DNA from: JAIROC01 sp031553535
GTDB taxonomy: Bacteria > Bacteroidota > Bacteroidia > Bacteroidales > WCHB1-69
Direction of reading: 5' to 3'
Assembly: GCA_031553535.1 (NCBI GenBank)
Contig: JAVBLM010000011.1
Coordinates: 11,281 to 75,280, forward strand
Length of the DNA: 64,000 nucleotides
The position numbers were made by a program, and so were the translations under genes. The notes under the pieces were generated by a model. The model saw nothing but the letters and a program-made list of their open reading frames with translations. It ran no database searches and was not told the DNA's origin. This document shows positions 25,929 through 34,494 of the stretch, in pieces. Position 1 is the stretch's first letter; the number at the start of each line of letters is the position of its first letter.

Positions 25929-27254
25929 ATGGAGAAATTAACCAAACAACAAATAGATGAAGCTATTAAGCTTTTAAAAATGCCTGCCGACAGTAAGTTG
26001 GTAACGCATCTGAATGCATGTGTGCATTGTGGTTTGTGTGCGGAAAGTTGTATGTATTACAAAGCAACGAAAGAAGACAAATTTATTCCTGCCCGGAAAG
26101 TGGAATTGGTTGCTTCTTTGTATCGCAGGTATTGCACATTGACAGGCAAAGTAGCTCCTTTTTTAGTCAATGCCCGGGAATTGGACGAAGAAATGGCTAA
26201 TGAGATGATAGATCTGCTGTTTGGAGCATGTACAATGTGTGGGCGTTGTGTAAAGCATTGTTCTATTGGTGTTGATATTGCTTATGTTGTACATGTAGGA
26301 CGTAGAATGTTAGCGGCTATGGGTTTAGTTCCGGAGTCTTTGCAATCTACTGTTGATGCGGCATTGGAAACAGGGAATAATATGGGTATTCCAACAGAAG
26401 ATTTCGTAGATACGATTCAATGGTTGGAGGAAGAGCTTATTGACGAATATGGAGAAGATGCCCGTATACCATTAAATGAACCTGGGAAGAGGGTTCTTTA
26501 TACATTAAATCCGCGTGAACCTAAGTTTTTCCCTTTGTCTATTTCCGCTATGGCAAAAATCTTTTTTGCGGCTAAGGAAAGTTGGACTATTTCCACCGGT
26601 ATGTACGATGTAACTAATTACGGATTGTTTAATGGAAACAATGACCAGGCAGGGCAGATAGCAAAACGATTGCATGATGAAGTGATAAAAATGCAAAGTC
26701 AGGTACTTGTCTTAGGTGAATGTGGTCATGGTTCCCGGGCGAATCGTTGGGAAGGGCCTAATTATTTAAAACAGCCGTATGAATTTGAGATAATCACAGC
26801 TGTAGAGCTTATCAATGAGTATATCCGTAGTAGTAGAATAAAATTAGATAAGTCTCTGAATCAGGAATTGGTTACAATTCATGACCCTTGCAATTTGGTA
26901 CGTAATGGAGGCCTCTTATCCGAAATACGTTTTACTGTAAAGAGTGCAGTAACCAATTTTGTAGAAATGACTCCGCATGGAATGGATAATTTCTGTTGTG
27001 GTGGAGGTGGCGGACAGTTAGCCATGAGTGAGTATAACGATCGAAGATTGAAAATAGGAGAGATTAAGGCAGAACAGATTCGGGCGACCGGTGCAAAAAT
27101 AGTTGTTACCCCGTGTCATAATTGTGTGGATCAGCTTTCGCAATTGAATCATACCTATAAGTTAGGGGTAAAGATTAAAACAATTGCCGAGATTGTGGCG
27201 GATGCTCTTGTTATTGAGGATATAGGAAATAAGGATATTCCAATTGATAAATAA
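25929..27254 (+). CDS. dsrK: DsrK/HdrD-like iron-sulfur protein
   Basis: The 441-residue cytoplasmic subunit has two [4Fe-4S] motifs, C31-x2-C34-x2-C37-x3-C41 and C101-x2-C104-x2-C107-x3-C111. It then has one CCG-type domain: GECGHGSRANRW, HDPCNLVRNGG, NFCCGGGGGQLA and TPCHNCVDQ. DsrK and HdrD use such a site for disulfide or heterodisulfide reduction at a special 4Fe-4S cluster. DsrK with DsrM is known to reduce the DsrC trisulfide. Position between DsrM-like and desulfurase genes supports that role here, though it is inference. Confidence 0.88.
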   Translation: MEKLTKQQIDEAIKLLKMPADSKLVTHLNACVHCGLCAESCMYYKATKEDKFIPARKVELVASLYRRYCTLTGKVAPFLVNARELDEEMANEMIDLLFGACTMCGRCVKHCSIGVDIAYVVHVGRRMLAAMGLVPESLQSTVDAALETGNNMGIPTEDFVDTIQWLEEELIDEYGEDARIPLNEPGKRVLYTLNPREPKFFPLSISAMAKIFFAAKESWTISTGMYDVTNYGLFNGNNDQAGQIAKRLHDEVIKMQSQVLVLGECGHGSRANRWEGPNYLKQPYEFEIITAVELINEYIRSSRIKLDKSLNQELVTIHDPCNLVRNGGLLSEIRFTVKSAVTNFVEMTPHGMDNFCCGGGGGQLAMSEYNDRRLKIGEIKAEQIRATGAKIVVTPCHNCVDQLSQLNHTYKLGVKIKTIAEIVADALVIEDIGNKDIPIDK

Positions 27255-27299
27255 ACTTTAAGAATCGATACTAAATTTAACTATTTATAAAAAAGATAT

Positions 27300-28457
27300 A
27301 TGATATACTTAGATAATTCAGCAACAACATTTCCGAAACCGGATGTAGTTTATGATTTCATGTCGAATTTTTATCGTAAACATGGTGTAAATCCTGGCCG
27401 TTCAGGATTTGATGCAGCAATTGAAACAGAAGAAATCATATTTAATACTCGTAAGTTACTTACCGACTTGTTTAATGGCGGAGACGATCCCAATCGTTTA
27501 ACATTTAGTTATAATGCAACCGATTCGTTGAATATTATTATACAGGGATTAGCCGAAAAGGGAGATCATATGGTTACAACTATGTTGGAACACAATTCTG
27601 TTTTACGTCCTTTATATTGTATGCAGCAGCAAGGAATTATTGATGTAACATATGTTCCGTTTGATAATGCAGGTTATGTTGATCCTGACGATATCAAGAA
27701 GGCAATCAAACCGAATACAAAATTTGTAATTTGCACCCATAGCTCTAATGTAATAGGTACGATCCAACCTCTTGCAGAAATAGGAAAAATATGCAAAGAG
27801 GCAGGTGTTCTCTTTGTTGTGGATGGGAGCCAGGGTGCCGGAGCAGTGAATGTAGATATGGTTGCATCAAATATTGACGTATATATTTTTACGGGACATA
27901 AATGTTTGATGGGCCCTACGGGAATCGGTGGATCTTATGTTCGGGAAGGTGTTCATATTCGTCAAACACGTTATGGAGGAACAGGTGTACGTTCGGCTTA
28001 TCCTGCACATTTGGAAGAATATCCATACCGTTTGGAAGCAGGGACTCTGAATTTGGTCGGCGTTGCAGGGTTGAATGCGGGAATTAAATGGATACTGGAA
28101 AAAGGCATTGAAAATCTACATAGGCAAGAAATGGCTTTATGGGATAAATTGCGTCTGGCTTTGCAAAATATGGATGGTGTTGTAACATATTGTGCTGTAA
28201 ATACGGATAACCAAAATCCGGTTTTAAGTTTTAATATCCAAGGATTTGAAGCGGGAGATGTAGGCACTATGCTGGATGTGGATTACGATATTGCCTGTCG
28301 TACAGGATTGCAATGCGCACCTAAAGTTCATGAAAGGTTAAGAACCATAGACATTCATGGAACCGTGCGGTTGAGCTTAGGGCCTTTTAATACGGAAAAA
28401 GATATTGATACTGCTATTGATGCAATAAAGGATATCGTGTCAATAGCCAGAAGATAA
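27300..28457 (+). CDS. Class V aminotransferase / cysteine desulfurase-like enzyme
   Basis: The 385-residue fold-type I PLP enzyme starts YLDNSATTFPKP. The PLP lysine is in FTGHKCLMGPTGIGG, the PLP aspartate is in FVVDGSQGAG, and a Cys lies in CRTGLQCAP. That is a likely sulfur-carrying residue in the place of the SufS/NifS loop Cys. It follows the DsrK-like gene by 45 bp and is plausibly the sulfur source for DsrC. The related branch of 'cysteine desulfurase family' proteins is poorly characterised, so the substrate (cysteine, selenocysteine or other) is open. Confidence 0.85.
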   Translation: MIYLDNSATTFPKPDVVYDFMSNFYRKHGVNPGRSGFDAAIETEEIIFNTRKLLTDLFNGGDDPNRLTFSYNATDSLNIIIQGLAEKGDHMVTTMLEHNSVLRPLYCMQQQGIIDVTYVPFDNAGYVDPDDIKKAIKPNTKFVICTHSSNVIGTIQPLAEIGKICKEAGVLFVVDGSQGAGAVNVDMVASNIDVYIFTGHKCLMGPTGIGGSYVREGVHIRQTRYGGTGVRSAYPAHLEEYPYRLEAGTLNLVGVAGLNAGIKWILEKGIENLHRQEMALWDKLRLALQNMDGVVTYCAVNTDNQNPVLSFNIQGFEAGDVGTMLDVDYDIACRTGLQCAPKVHERLRTIDIHGTVRLSLGPFNTEKDIDTAIDAIKDIVSIARR

Positions 28458-28483
28458 ACAAGAACATCTCTGGCTTATCGGAG

Positions 28484-28565
28484 TGAGACGCTAACAACGT
28501 TCGATGTGAGATCCACACATCAAGTATCGTGAAGCATTCACATCGAACGATGTGAGCGTCTCACT
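28484..28565. repeat. Two-tier long hairpin
   Basis: Outer arms GTGAGACGCT (28484-28493) and AGCGTCTCAC (28556-28565) enclose inner arms CGTTCGATGTGA (28499-28510) and TCACATCGAACG (28539-28550). Both pairs are perfect, leaving internal loops of 5 bases on each side and a 28-base terminal loop. There is no T-run on either side. Confidence 0.88.
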
Positions 28566-28681
28566 ATATTGTACTGAATCTTGACACTTCAATCATGTTC
28601 AGGGCATGCTTCAATGGGATGAATATAATAATTGACGGATAATATGCTTATTTGAATGCCTGTATGCACAGAAGTCGAGCT

Positions 28682-28738
28682 AACCCCTTTGTTTATTGCT
28701 TTTATACAGGGGATGCTGAAACAAGTTCAGCATGACGG
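28682..28738 (-). repeat. 57-bp dispersed repeat, copy 1
   Basis: Read on the minus strand it matches 63644-63700 with about three differences. It starts with CCGTCATGCTGAACTTGTTT, itself a hairpin (ATGCTGAA...TTCAGCAT). A shorter copy of the first 30 bp lies at 29867-29897. Confidence 0.8.
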
Positions 28739-28877
28739 CAATATGTTAGTTAAGAGCAAGATAGGATCTCTGTTATTGGTAGGCACGAAACCCGAGGGTT
28801 CGGCGGAGCCAACCAACTGAGCTTGCGAGCTCAACGGAGTTAATCTCTTATATCAACTTTTGACAACTTCTAAAACA

Positions 28878-28913
28878 AAAAGAGTTAGAACTTATATTTG
28901 CTCTAACTCTTTT
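28878..28913 (-). terminator. Terminator after rplU-rpmA
   Basis: AAAAGAGTTAGA (28878-28889) pairs with TCTAACTCTTTT (28902-28913). On the minus strand the stem is followed by a T-rich run, fitting the end of the rpmA transcript. The A-rich 5' arm makes it possibly bidirectional. Confidence 0.75.
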
Positions 28914-28955
28914 ATCTTGACAGAGGCGTGGAATTCAACCTCTTTATTTTTTAAT

Positions 28956-29225
28956 TTAGGCTTCTGCTTTTTCTTGCGGAAGTACGGAAATGTAAGATCT
29001 TCCTTTTGCTTTTTTCTTAAATTCAACAGTACCATCTATCATAGCAAAGATAGTATGGTCTTTACCTATACCTACATTTTGTCCCGGATTGTGAACAGTT
29101 CCTCTTTGACGTACTATAATATTACCGGCTTTTGCAAATTGGCCACCAAATATTTTAATACCTAAACGTTTGCTTTCGGATTCACGACCGTTTTGCGAAC
29201 TACCAACTCCTTTTTTATGTGCCAT
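28956..29225 (-). CDS. rpmA: 50S ribosomal protein L27
   Basis: The 89-residue protein begins MAHKKGVGSSQNGRESESKR and holds the conserved GGQFAKAGNIIVRQRGT and FAMIDGTVEFKKK segments of bacterial L27, whose N-terminus reaches the peptidyl transferase centre. There is no N-terminal processing extension of the Firmicutes kind. It is downstream of rplU, the usual partner, with a 31-bp gap and a terminator after it. Confidence 0.98.
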   Translation of the reverse strand: MAHKKGVGSSQNGRESESKRLGIKIFGGQFAKAGNIIVRQRGTVHNPGQNVGIGKDHTIFAMIDGTVEFKKKAKGRSYISVLPQEKAEA

Positions 29226-29256
29226 TGTTCTAAATTTACTTGGTTATTGACTCAAT

Positions 29257-29571
29257 TTATTTTCCAACGATCTCATTAATTTGAATATAACTCAAATATT
29301 GACGATGTCCGTTTAACTTTTGGTATCCTTTTCTTCTTTTTTTCTTGAAAACCAATACCTTTTCTCCTTTTAAATGATTTAAAACGGTAGCAGAAACCTT
29401 TGCACCTGAAACAGATGGAGCTCCTACATTTACTTTACCGTTGTTATCAATTAACAATACATTGTCAAAATCTACTTTTGACCCTTCTTCAGCATTCAGG
29501 CGGTGAACAAAGATTTTCTGATCTTTTTCAACCTTAAATTGTTGCCCTGCTATATCTACTATTGCATACAT
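29257..29571 (-). CDS. rplU: 50S ribosomal protein L21
   Basis: The 104-residue protein begins MYAIVDIAGQQFKVEKDQKI and ends near HRQYLSYIQINEI. It has the L21 core (FKKKRRKGYQKLNGHR) that binds 23S rRNA. An ATG at 29619 would add 16 residues that overlap the promoter box, so the start at 29571 is chosen. rplU-rpmA is the normal order. Confidence 0.97.
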   Translation of the reverse strand: MYAIVDIAGQQFKVEKDQKIFVHRLNAEEGSKVDFDNVLLIDNNGKVNVGAPSVSGAKVSATVLNHLKGEKVLVFKKKRRKGYQKLNGHRQYLSYIQINEIVGK

Positions 29572-29608
29572 GATTTGTGATTGTTTTATTTCTCCTAAAA
29601 TTAGTTTG

Positions 29609-29616
29609 CAAAGATA
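29609..29616 (-). promoter_or_regulatory. -7 box for rplU-rpmA
   Basis: The minus strand reads TATCTTTG, 37 bp before the rplU start. Confidence 0.55.
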
Positions 29617-29660
29617 CAACTTTTTTTCAGATACGGAAGAGAATAATTAACAAAAAACTT

Positions 29661-30296
29661 TATAAAGGCTAAATCTTATTTTGAGGTACTGGAATTGCAA
29701 TAGTTCAGCTTGAATAACTACTATTAAGTATAGTAATTAATTATCAAAGTTGTCAAAAGTTAAGATAAGATGGATAGAGATTATCTCACTGCGTTTCGAT
29801 GCTTTCGCTACACTTCGTGGCTCAGGTGCTTCGTCCCTCGCAATGATGTTATTAACTAACATATTGCCGTCATGCTGAACTTGTTTCAGCATCCCCGTTT
29901 TTGAGGAGATTAGCTCGGCTTAAAAGTCTCGCTGCTCTCACATGCTTTACGTTCGGGTGCGGATCAAGTCCGATGACGCTATTAACCTATGCTTACTGTC
30001 ATTTCCTTTTGTGTGAACCTTTAATAAATACTCGCAATGACGCTATTTCGTTTGTTTAGAGCGTCATTGCGAGGAACGAAGCAATCTCTCATTGGTAGGG
30101 ACGAAGCAATCCCCTAACTTCATAAATAGTATTTTATTCTACAAACCCGTCAGAGTCAAATATACATACCCCCCAATTGAGCAAAGCAATTGGGGGGTAT
30201 GCAAATTGAACTTTTCAAGTTCAGTGACTTCTAATTTTACTGCTCCAACAAAACACTTTTTATTCCAGCGCCTCAAAATAAGATTTAGCCTTTATA
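29661..30296. mobile_element. 636-bp element with 35-bp inverted ends
   Basis: The left end (29661-29695, TATAAAGGCTAAATCTTATT...) and the right end (30262-30296) are inverted copies agreeing at 33 of 35 positions; the two differing bases are adjacent. The interior has no credible ORF. It holds part of the 57-bp repeat family (29867-29897), a GTCATTGCGAGGAACGAAGC repeat (about 30063-30082) and a perfect hairpin (30165-30201). It resembles a non-autonomous transposable element. I could not define a target-site duplication. Confidence 0.6.
30165..30201. repeat. 15-bp perfect hairpin
   Basis: CATACCCCCCAATTG (30165-30179) and its exact reverse complement (30187-30201) flank the 7-base loop AGCAAAG. 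It is very stable and rich in a C/G run; no T-run follows. Confidence 0.88.
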
Positions 30297-30353
30297 TACT
30301 ATAAAATTTATGTTGATTTATTGCTTACTTAATAACTTCTTCCAAAAAAACAG

Positions 30354-31064
30354 TTAGAAATCCAAATAGAAATCTTTTGTTAAGGAACGATATGCAGACG
30401 CATATTCCATGGATGCATTTCTGATAATCAGGTTTTCGGTTTGTAAGCTTTGTTCTTCCCGGGAAAACAGCATGATTACTCGATTTGCAGGCTTATGCTC
30501 AAAAGGTTGGATTAGTAATACCTTTATGCAAAATAAACCTTGGTTTTTAGCCTTTTCCTGTATTATTTCTTTCGCAATTGAAGGGACAATCAGGGCAAAT
30601 AACCCCCCAGGGGACAGGCAATAACTGGCAGTTGAAATTAAATCTTCAAAGGAAAGTGTATCCGTATGCCGGCTGATGTTTCGTTTATGAGTAGGGGACT
30701 TCAATGAATTAACAAAAAACGGTGGATTGGAAACTATCAAATCATAACTGTTTTTATACTGAGATATGCAAAAGTTTTGGATAGAAATGTTCTGAAAATT
30801 TATTCTATCTTTCCAGGGAGAATTATCCGCATTTTCCGTAGCTTCTTTGGTAGAATCTTTATCAATATCCACCCCCGTAATTATTGCATTTGAACGTTGT
30901 GCCAACATTAAAGTAATGATTCCACAACCACTTCCAATATCCAGAATGTTTTCACATGTATTGGAGATAGGAATCCAGGCCCCTAGTAAAACAGCATCGG
31001 TTCCCACTTTAAGGGTGCTTTTATCATGTTTTATTTCAAACTGTTTAAATTTAAATGCAGGCAT
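30354..31064 (-). CDS. trmN6: tRNA1(Val) A37 N6-methyltransferase-like (TrmN6/YfiC)
   Basis: The 236-residue Rossmann-fold methyltransferase has the SAM motif LDIGSGCGI (residues 41-49), acidic VDIDKD and the N6-adenine catalytic NPPF (113-116). FKFKQFEIKHDKSTLKVGTDAVLLGAW is close to the YfiC N-terminus in style (split here as residues 4-30). It most likely methylates A37 of tRNA-Val. It lies 18 bp after mfd on the same strand. Confidence 0.9.
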   Translation of the reverse strand: MPAFKFKQFEIKHDKSTLKVGTDAVLLGAWIPISNTCENILDIGSGCGIITLMLAQRSNAIITGVDIDKDSTKEATENADNSPWKDRINFQNISIQNFCISQYKNSYDLIVSNPPFFVNSLKSPTHKRNISRHTDTLSFEDLISTASYCLSPGGLFALIVPSIAKEIIQEKAKNQGLFCIKVLLIQPFEHKPANRVIMLFSREEQSLQTENLIIRNASMEYASAYRSLTKDFYLDF

Positions 31065-31082
31065 TGTGAAAGAATCTCAGAA

Positions 31083-34000
31083 TTATGTCTGGGGGGTTAA
31101 AATAAATAATTGTAACGCTTCAATTGCCTTTTCAACAGAGTGTACCTTTTCGAAGGTAAGGGTTAACTTTTCTCCGTTTTCCCGCATGTAGGCAACAGTA
31201 GGATTATTTTGCAAAGTATGCAAAACATGTGAAAATTGCAAGCTCTGGTAATAAACCGATTTGGAATTGGAAATAAAATGGCCGATTAATTTCCCTTGCT
31301 TTAGTACTATTTTTTCGAATCCGATTTTCTTTGCGATTCGCCGTAACACAATTGTTTTTATCAATTCTTCTGTTTGCAGGGGAATCTCACCAAACCGGTC
31401 GGTCAGCCTTCTCCGGAACAGATCCAATTCTTCATCTTTTGACAGATTGTTCAACTCTTTATACAATGAATACCGTTCACTGCTGCTTGAGATGTAAGTA
31501 TCAGGTAAGAGAAGTTCCATATCTGTTTCTATAACACAATCTTTTACAAAGCTATAATCTGTATCTTCTGCGATTTCTTGTGCAGAAACTTCGCTTTGAT
31601 GTAATTCTCCGATAGCTTCTTCCAGTATTTTCTGATACATTTCATATCCAATCTCAGTAATGAATCCACTTTGCTCTGCTCCCAATAAGTTGCCTGCTCC
31701 CCGGATATCCAAGTCACGCATGGCGATGTTGAATCCGCTTCCGATATCTGAAAATTCCTCAATGGCACGTAATCGTTTTCGAGCAGTTTCCGAGAGGACA
31801 TTTAACGGAGGAGTCAATAAATAGCAGAAAGCTTTTTTGTTTTTTCTTCCCACCCGTCCCCGTAATTGATGTAGTTCGCTCAGTCCGTAGTTTTGCGCAT
31901 CATTGATTATGATAGTATTTGCATTGGGAATATCTAATCCGGATTCGATAATCGTAGTAGAGACTAAAACATCATAATATCCGTCGATGAAATCCAACAT
32001 GATACGTTCTAATTTATCTCCATCCATTTGCCCATGAGCTATTGCAACCCGTTGCTCAGGGAAGTTTCGTTGTATCATTCCTGCAATTTCATCGATATTT
32101 TGGATACGGTTATGAACAACAAAAGCCTGTCCTCCCCTGAAAATCTCGTATTCAATCGCAGATTTAATTAATTCTTCAGAGAATGGATGGATTTCCGTTT
32201 GTATCGGATAGCGATTTAATGGAGGAGTCTGCATGATCGAGATATCGCGTGCCCCCATTAATGAGAATTGTAGTGTACGGGGGATCGGTGTTGCTGTTAA
32301 AGTTATAGTATCGACATTTACCTTTAAAGACCGTAATTTCTCTTTTGCTCCCACACCGAATTTTTGTTCTTCATCTACTACTAGCAAACCCAAATCTTTG
32401 AAAGCAATGTCCTTTCCCAATAATCGATGGGTTCCTATAATGATATCTATTTTTCCCTCCTTGAGATCCTGTAATGTTTTTTTCTGTTCTTTTGCCGATT
32501 TAAACCGGTTTATATAATCCACACGGCAAGGAAAGTCTGCCAATCGATCTCTAAATGTATTATAATGTTGCAGTGCCAATATAGTAGTAGGAACCAAAAC
32601 AGCAACTTGTTTACTGTCACAAACAGCTTTAAAAGCGGCACGAATAGCTATTTCCGTTTTTCCGAATCCCACATCGCCGCATATCAAACGATCCATCGGA
32701 TAATTTTCCTCCATGTCACTTTTGACATCCTGATTTGCTTTCACTTGATCAGGGGTATCTTCATATATGAAAGAGGCTTCTAATTCTGTTTGCATATAAT
32801 TATCGCCGGAAAATGCAAATCCTTCCGTTGTTTTACGCTCAGCATATAATTTTGCCAAATCAATAACCAATGCTTTAACTCTGCTTTTGGTCTTTTCCTT
32901 GATTTTATTCCATGAGTTACTTCCCAAACGATTTAACGTGGGTTCTTCGCCATCCCTACCGGAATATTTAGCTATACGATGAAGGGAATGAATACTTATA
33001 TAAAGAATATCATTTCCTTTGTAGATGATCTTTATAGATTCTTGTTGCTTTCCATTTATCTCGATCTTCTCCAGTCCTGCGTACTGTCCAATCCCGTGGT
33101 CGATATGCGTGACATAATCGCCTTGTTTTAGATCGTAGATTTCTTTTAGTGTAATGGAATCGCTCTTTTTATATCTGTCATCTACTTTATAACGATGGTA
33201 TCGGTTAAATACCTGATGATCGGTATAAAAAGCAATTTTCTGTTCTTTATCTGTAAATCCTTCATGTAAAGTATAAGAGGCATAGGAAACCATTTCTTTT
33301 TCCAGTCTCTTTCTGTATTCTTCCTGAAAGTCAGCATATTTTTCCTGTGTTGATAATACATCGCGAACAATATTACGTACCCGCGATGATTGATTCTCAT
33401 TCAAGGAACTGAAAATATTGGCAATTCCTTGCTCATAGTTTGCTATCCATTGATCGATAAGTAAATCGAATTGTTTATTAAACGATATTTGCGGTTGTGT
33501 ATCGAATGAAATACTATCTCGTGCTCCCAAGTAAGAATTTGCACCAAATTCCACAGTATGAAACTGAAGTATGGATTCTTTAAATTGGTTACTGTTAATA
33601 TATAAATCATGAATCAATGTTTTATCCTGTAAGGATTCATATAGTAGATTATATTTTTTCTCGATGCTGTCGATATTCCAACTAATGTCTTCGAACCATA
33701 AAACGGCATTATCAGGTAATGTATCAAACAGGTTTTCTTTTAAAGCTTTGTTCTCTTTTGATTGCAGGTCAGGAGTAATGATAATTTTTTCCTGTATGGA
33801 TTTTGATAATTGACTGTCTATTTCAAACGTTCGTAACGAGGCCACAACATCTCCGGAAAGTTCAATCCGGTAAGGAAATTCATTCGCATAGGAAAAAACA
33901 TCGATAATTCCACCGCGTATGGAAAACTGTCCCGGCTGAAATACGAAGTCACTATATTCAAAGTTGTTTTCGGATAAGTATTCCAGGATGAAATCTGCCG

Positions 34001-34472
34001 ATAATTTTTCACCTTTGGAAATAGTAAATGTTTCTTCTTCAATGACTTTTTTTGTTATTACTTTCTGCATCAACGCTTCGGGATACGTAACTACTACTAA
34101 GCGTTCACCTTCTTTTATCCGTTGCAGCATTTTGGTGCGAAGTAATATATTGAAATTACTTGATTGTTTTGCTTCCGGAGAGGGTAGGTTTAATTCAGGA
34201 AAGAATACAGATTGTTTTTGTGAAAAGTCGTTGTCCTCTTCTTGAAAAATTTGTTCAAGGTCTCCATAGAAAAAAGCGGCAGATTCTTTATCCGGCAAGA
34301 TAAAAACATGTAATTGCTCTGTTAATGAAGTACAAGCAGCTGAAAATAAAGATCGTGAACTTCCGCTTAATCCATTAACTTTTATTCTGGTTGTTCCGGA
34401 TGTGAGGTGATTAATTAGAGTTTGTGTTTTTAATGATTTTTGATATAATGCTAATAAATTTTCTAGTTTCAT
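31083..34472 (-). CDS. mfd: Transcription-repair coupling factor
   Basis: The 1129-residue ATPase removes RNA polymerase stalled at DNA lesions and recruits UvrAB. It has the N-terminal UvrB-like region (FFPELNLPSPEAK..., FQPGQFSIRGGIIDVFSY) and the RNA-polymerase interaction domain around YVTHIDHGIGQYAGLEKI. The RecG-like helicase has Walker A GDVGFGKTEIA, DEEQKFG, TATPIPRT and SGLDIPNANTI, and a TRCF C-terminal domain is present. All parts look intact. It is in line with the trmN6-like gene and the YiiX-like gene. Confidence 0.97.
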   Translation of the reverse strand: MKLENLLALYQKSLKTQTLINHLTSGTTRIKVNGLSGSSRSLFSAACTSLTEQLHVFILPDKESAAFFYGDLEQIFQEEDNDFSQKQSVFFPELNLPSPEAKQSSNFNILLRTKMLQRIKEGERLVVVTYPEALMQKVITKKVIEEETFTISKGEKLSADFILEYLSENNFEYSDFVFQPGQFSIRGGIIDVFSYANEFPYRIELSGDVVASLRTFEIDSQLSKSIQEKIIITPDLQSKENKALKENLFDTLPDNAVLWFEDISWNIDSIEKKYNLLYESLQDKTLIHDLYINSNQFKESILQFHTVEFGANSYLGARDSISFDTQPQISFNKQFDLLIDQWIANYEQGIANIFSSLNENQSSRVRNIVRDVLSTQEKYADFQEEYRKRLEKEMVSYASYTLHEGFTDKEQKIAFYTDHQVFNRYHRYKVDDRYKKSDSITLKEIYDLKQGDYVTHIDHGIGQYAGLEKIEINGKQQESIKIIYKGNDILYISIHSLHRIAKYSGRDGEEPTLNRLGSNSWNKIKEKTKSRVKALVIDLAKLYAERKTTEGFAFSGDNYMQTELEASFIYEDTPDQVKANQDVKSDMEENYPMDRLICGDVGFGKTEIAIRAAFKAVCDSKQVAVLVPTTILALQHYNTFRDRLADFPCRVDYINRFKSAKEQKKTLQDLKEGKIDIIIGTHRLLGKDIAFKDLGLLVVDEEQKFGVGAKEKLRSLKVNVDTITLTATPIPRTLQFSLMGARDISIMQTPPLNRYPIQTEIHPFSEELIKSAIEYEIFRGGQAFVVHNRIQNIDEIAGMIQRNFPEQRVAIAHGQMDGDKLERIMLDFIDGYYDVLVSTTIIESGLDIPNANTIIINDAQNYGLSELHQLRGRVGRKNKKAFCYLLTPPLNVLSETARKRLRAIEEFSDIGSGFNIAMRDLDIRGAGNLLGAEQSGFITEIGYEMYQKILEEAIGELHQSEVSAQEIAEDTDYSFVKDCVIETDMELLLPDTYISSSSERYSLYKELNNLSKDEELDLFRRRLTDRFGEIPLQTEELIKTIVLRRIAKKIGFEKIVLKQGKLIGHFISNSKSVYYQSLQFSHVLHTLQNNPTVAYMRENGEKLTLTFEKVHSVEKAIEALQLFILTPQT

Positions 34473-34494
34473 GTATGGTAAAAAGTGTCTTAAT

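Larger units (their letters stand above)
28458..28877. other. Repeat-rich intergenic region
   Basis: Non-coding. It contains a long double inverted repeat (28484-28565), a 57-bp dispersed repeat (28682-28738), and CAACTTTTGACAACTT at about 28854 that recurs inverted near 29748 on the far side of rplU-rpmA. Confidence 0.7.

Noticed and set aside
28750..28850. tRNA-like GGTTCG and paired arms near 28770-28840
   Set aside because: No acceptor stem, anticodon arm or conserved T-loop could be fitted together.
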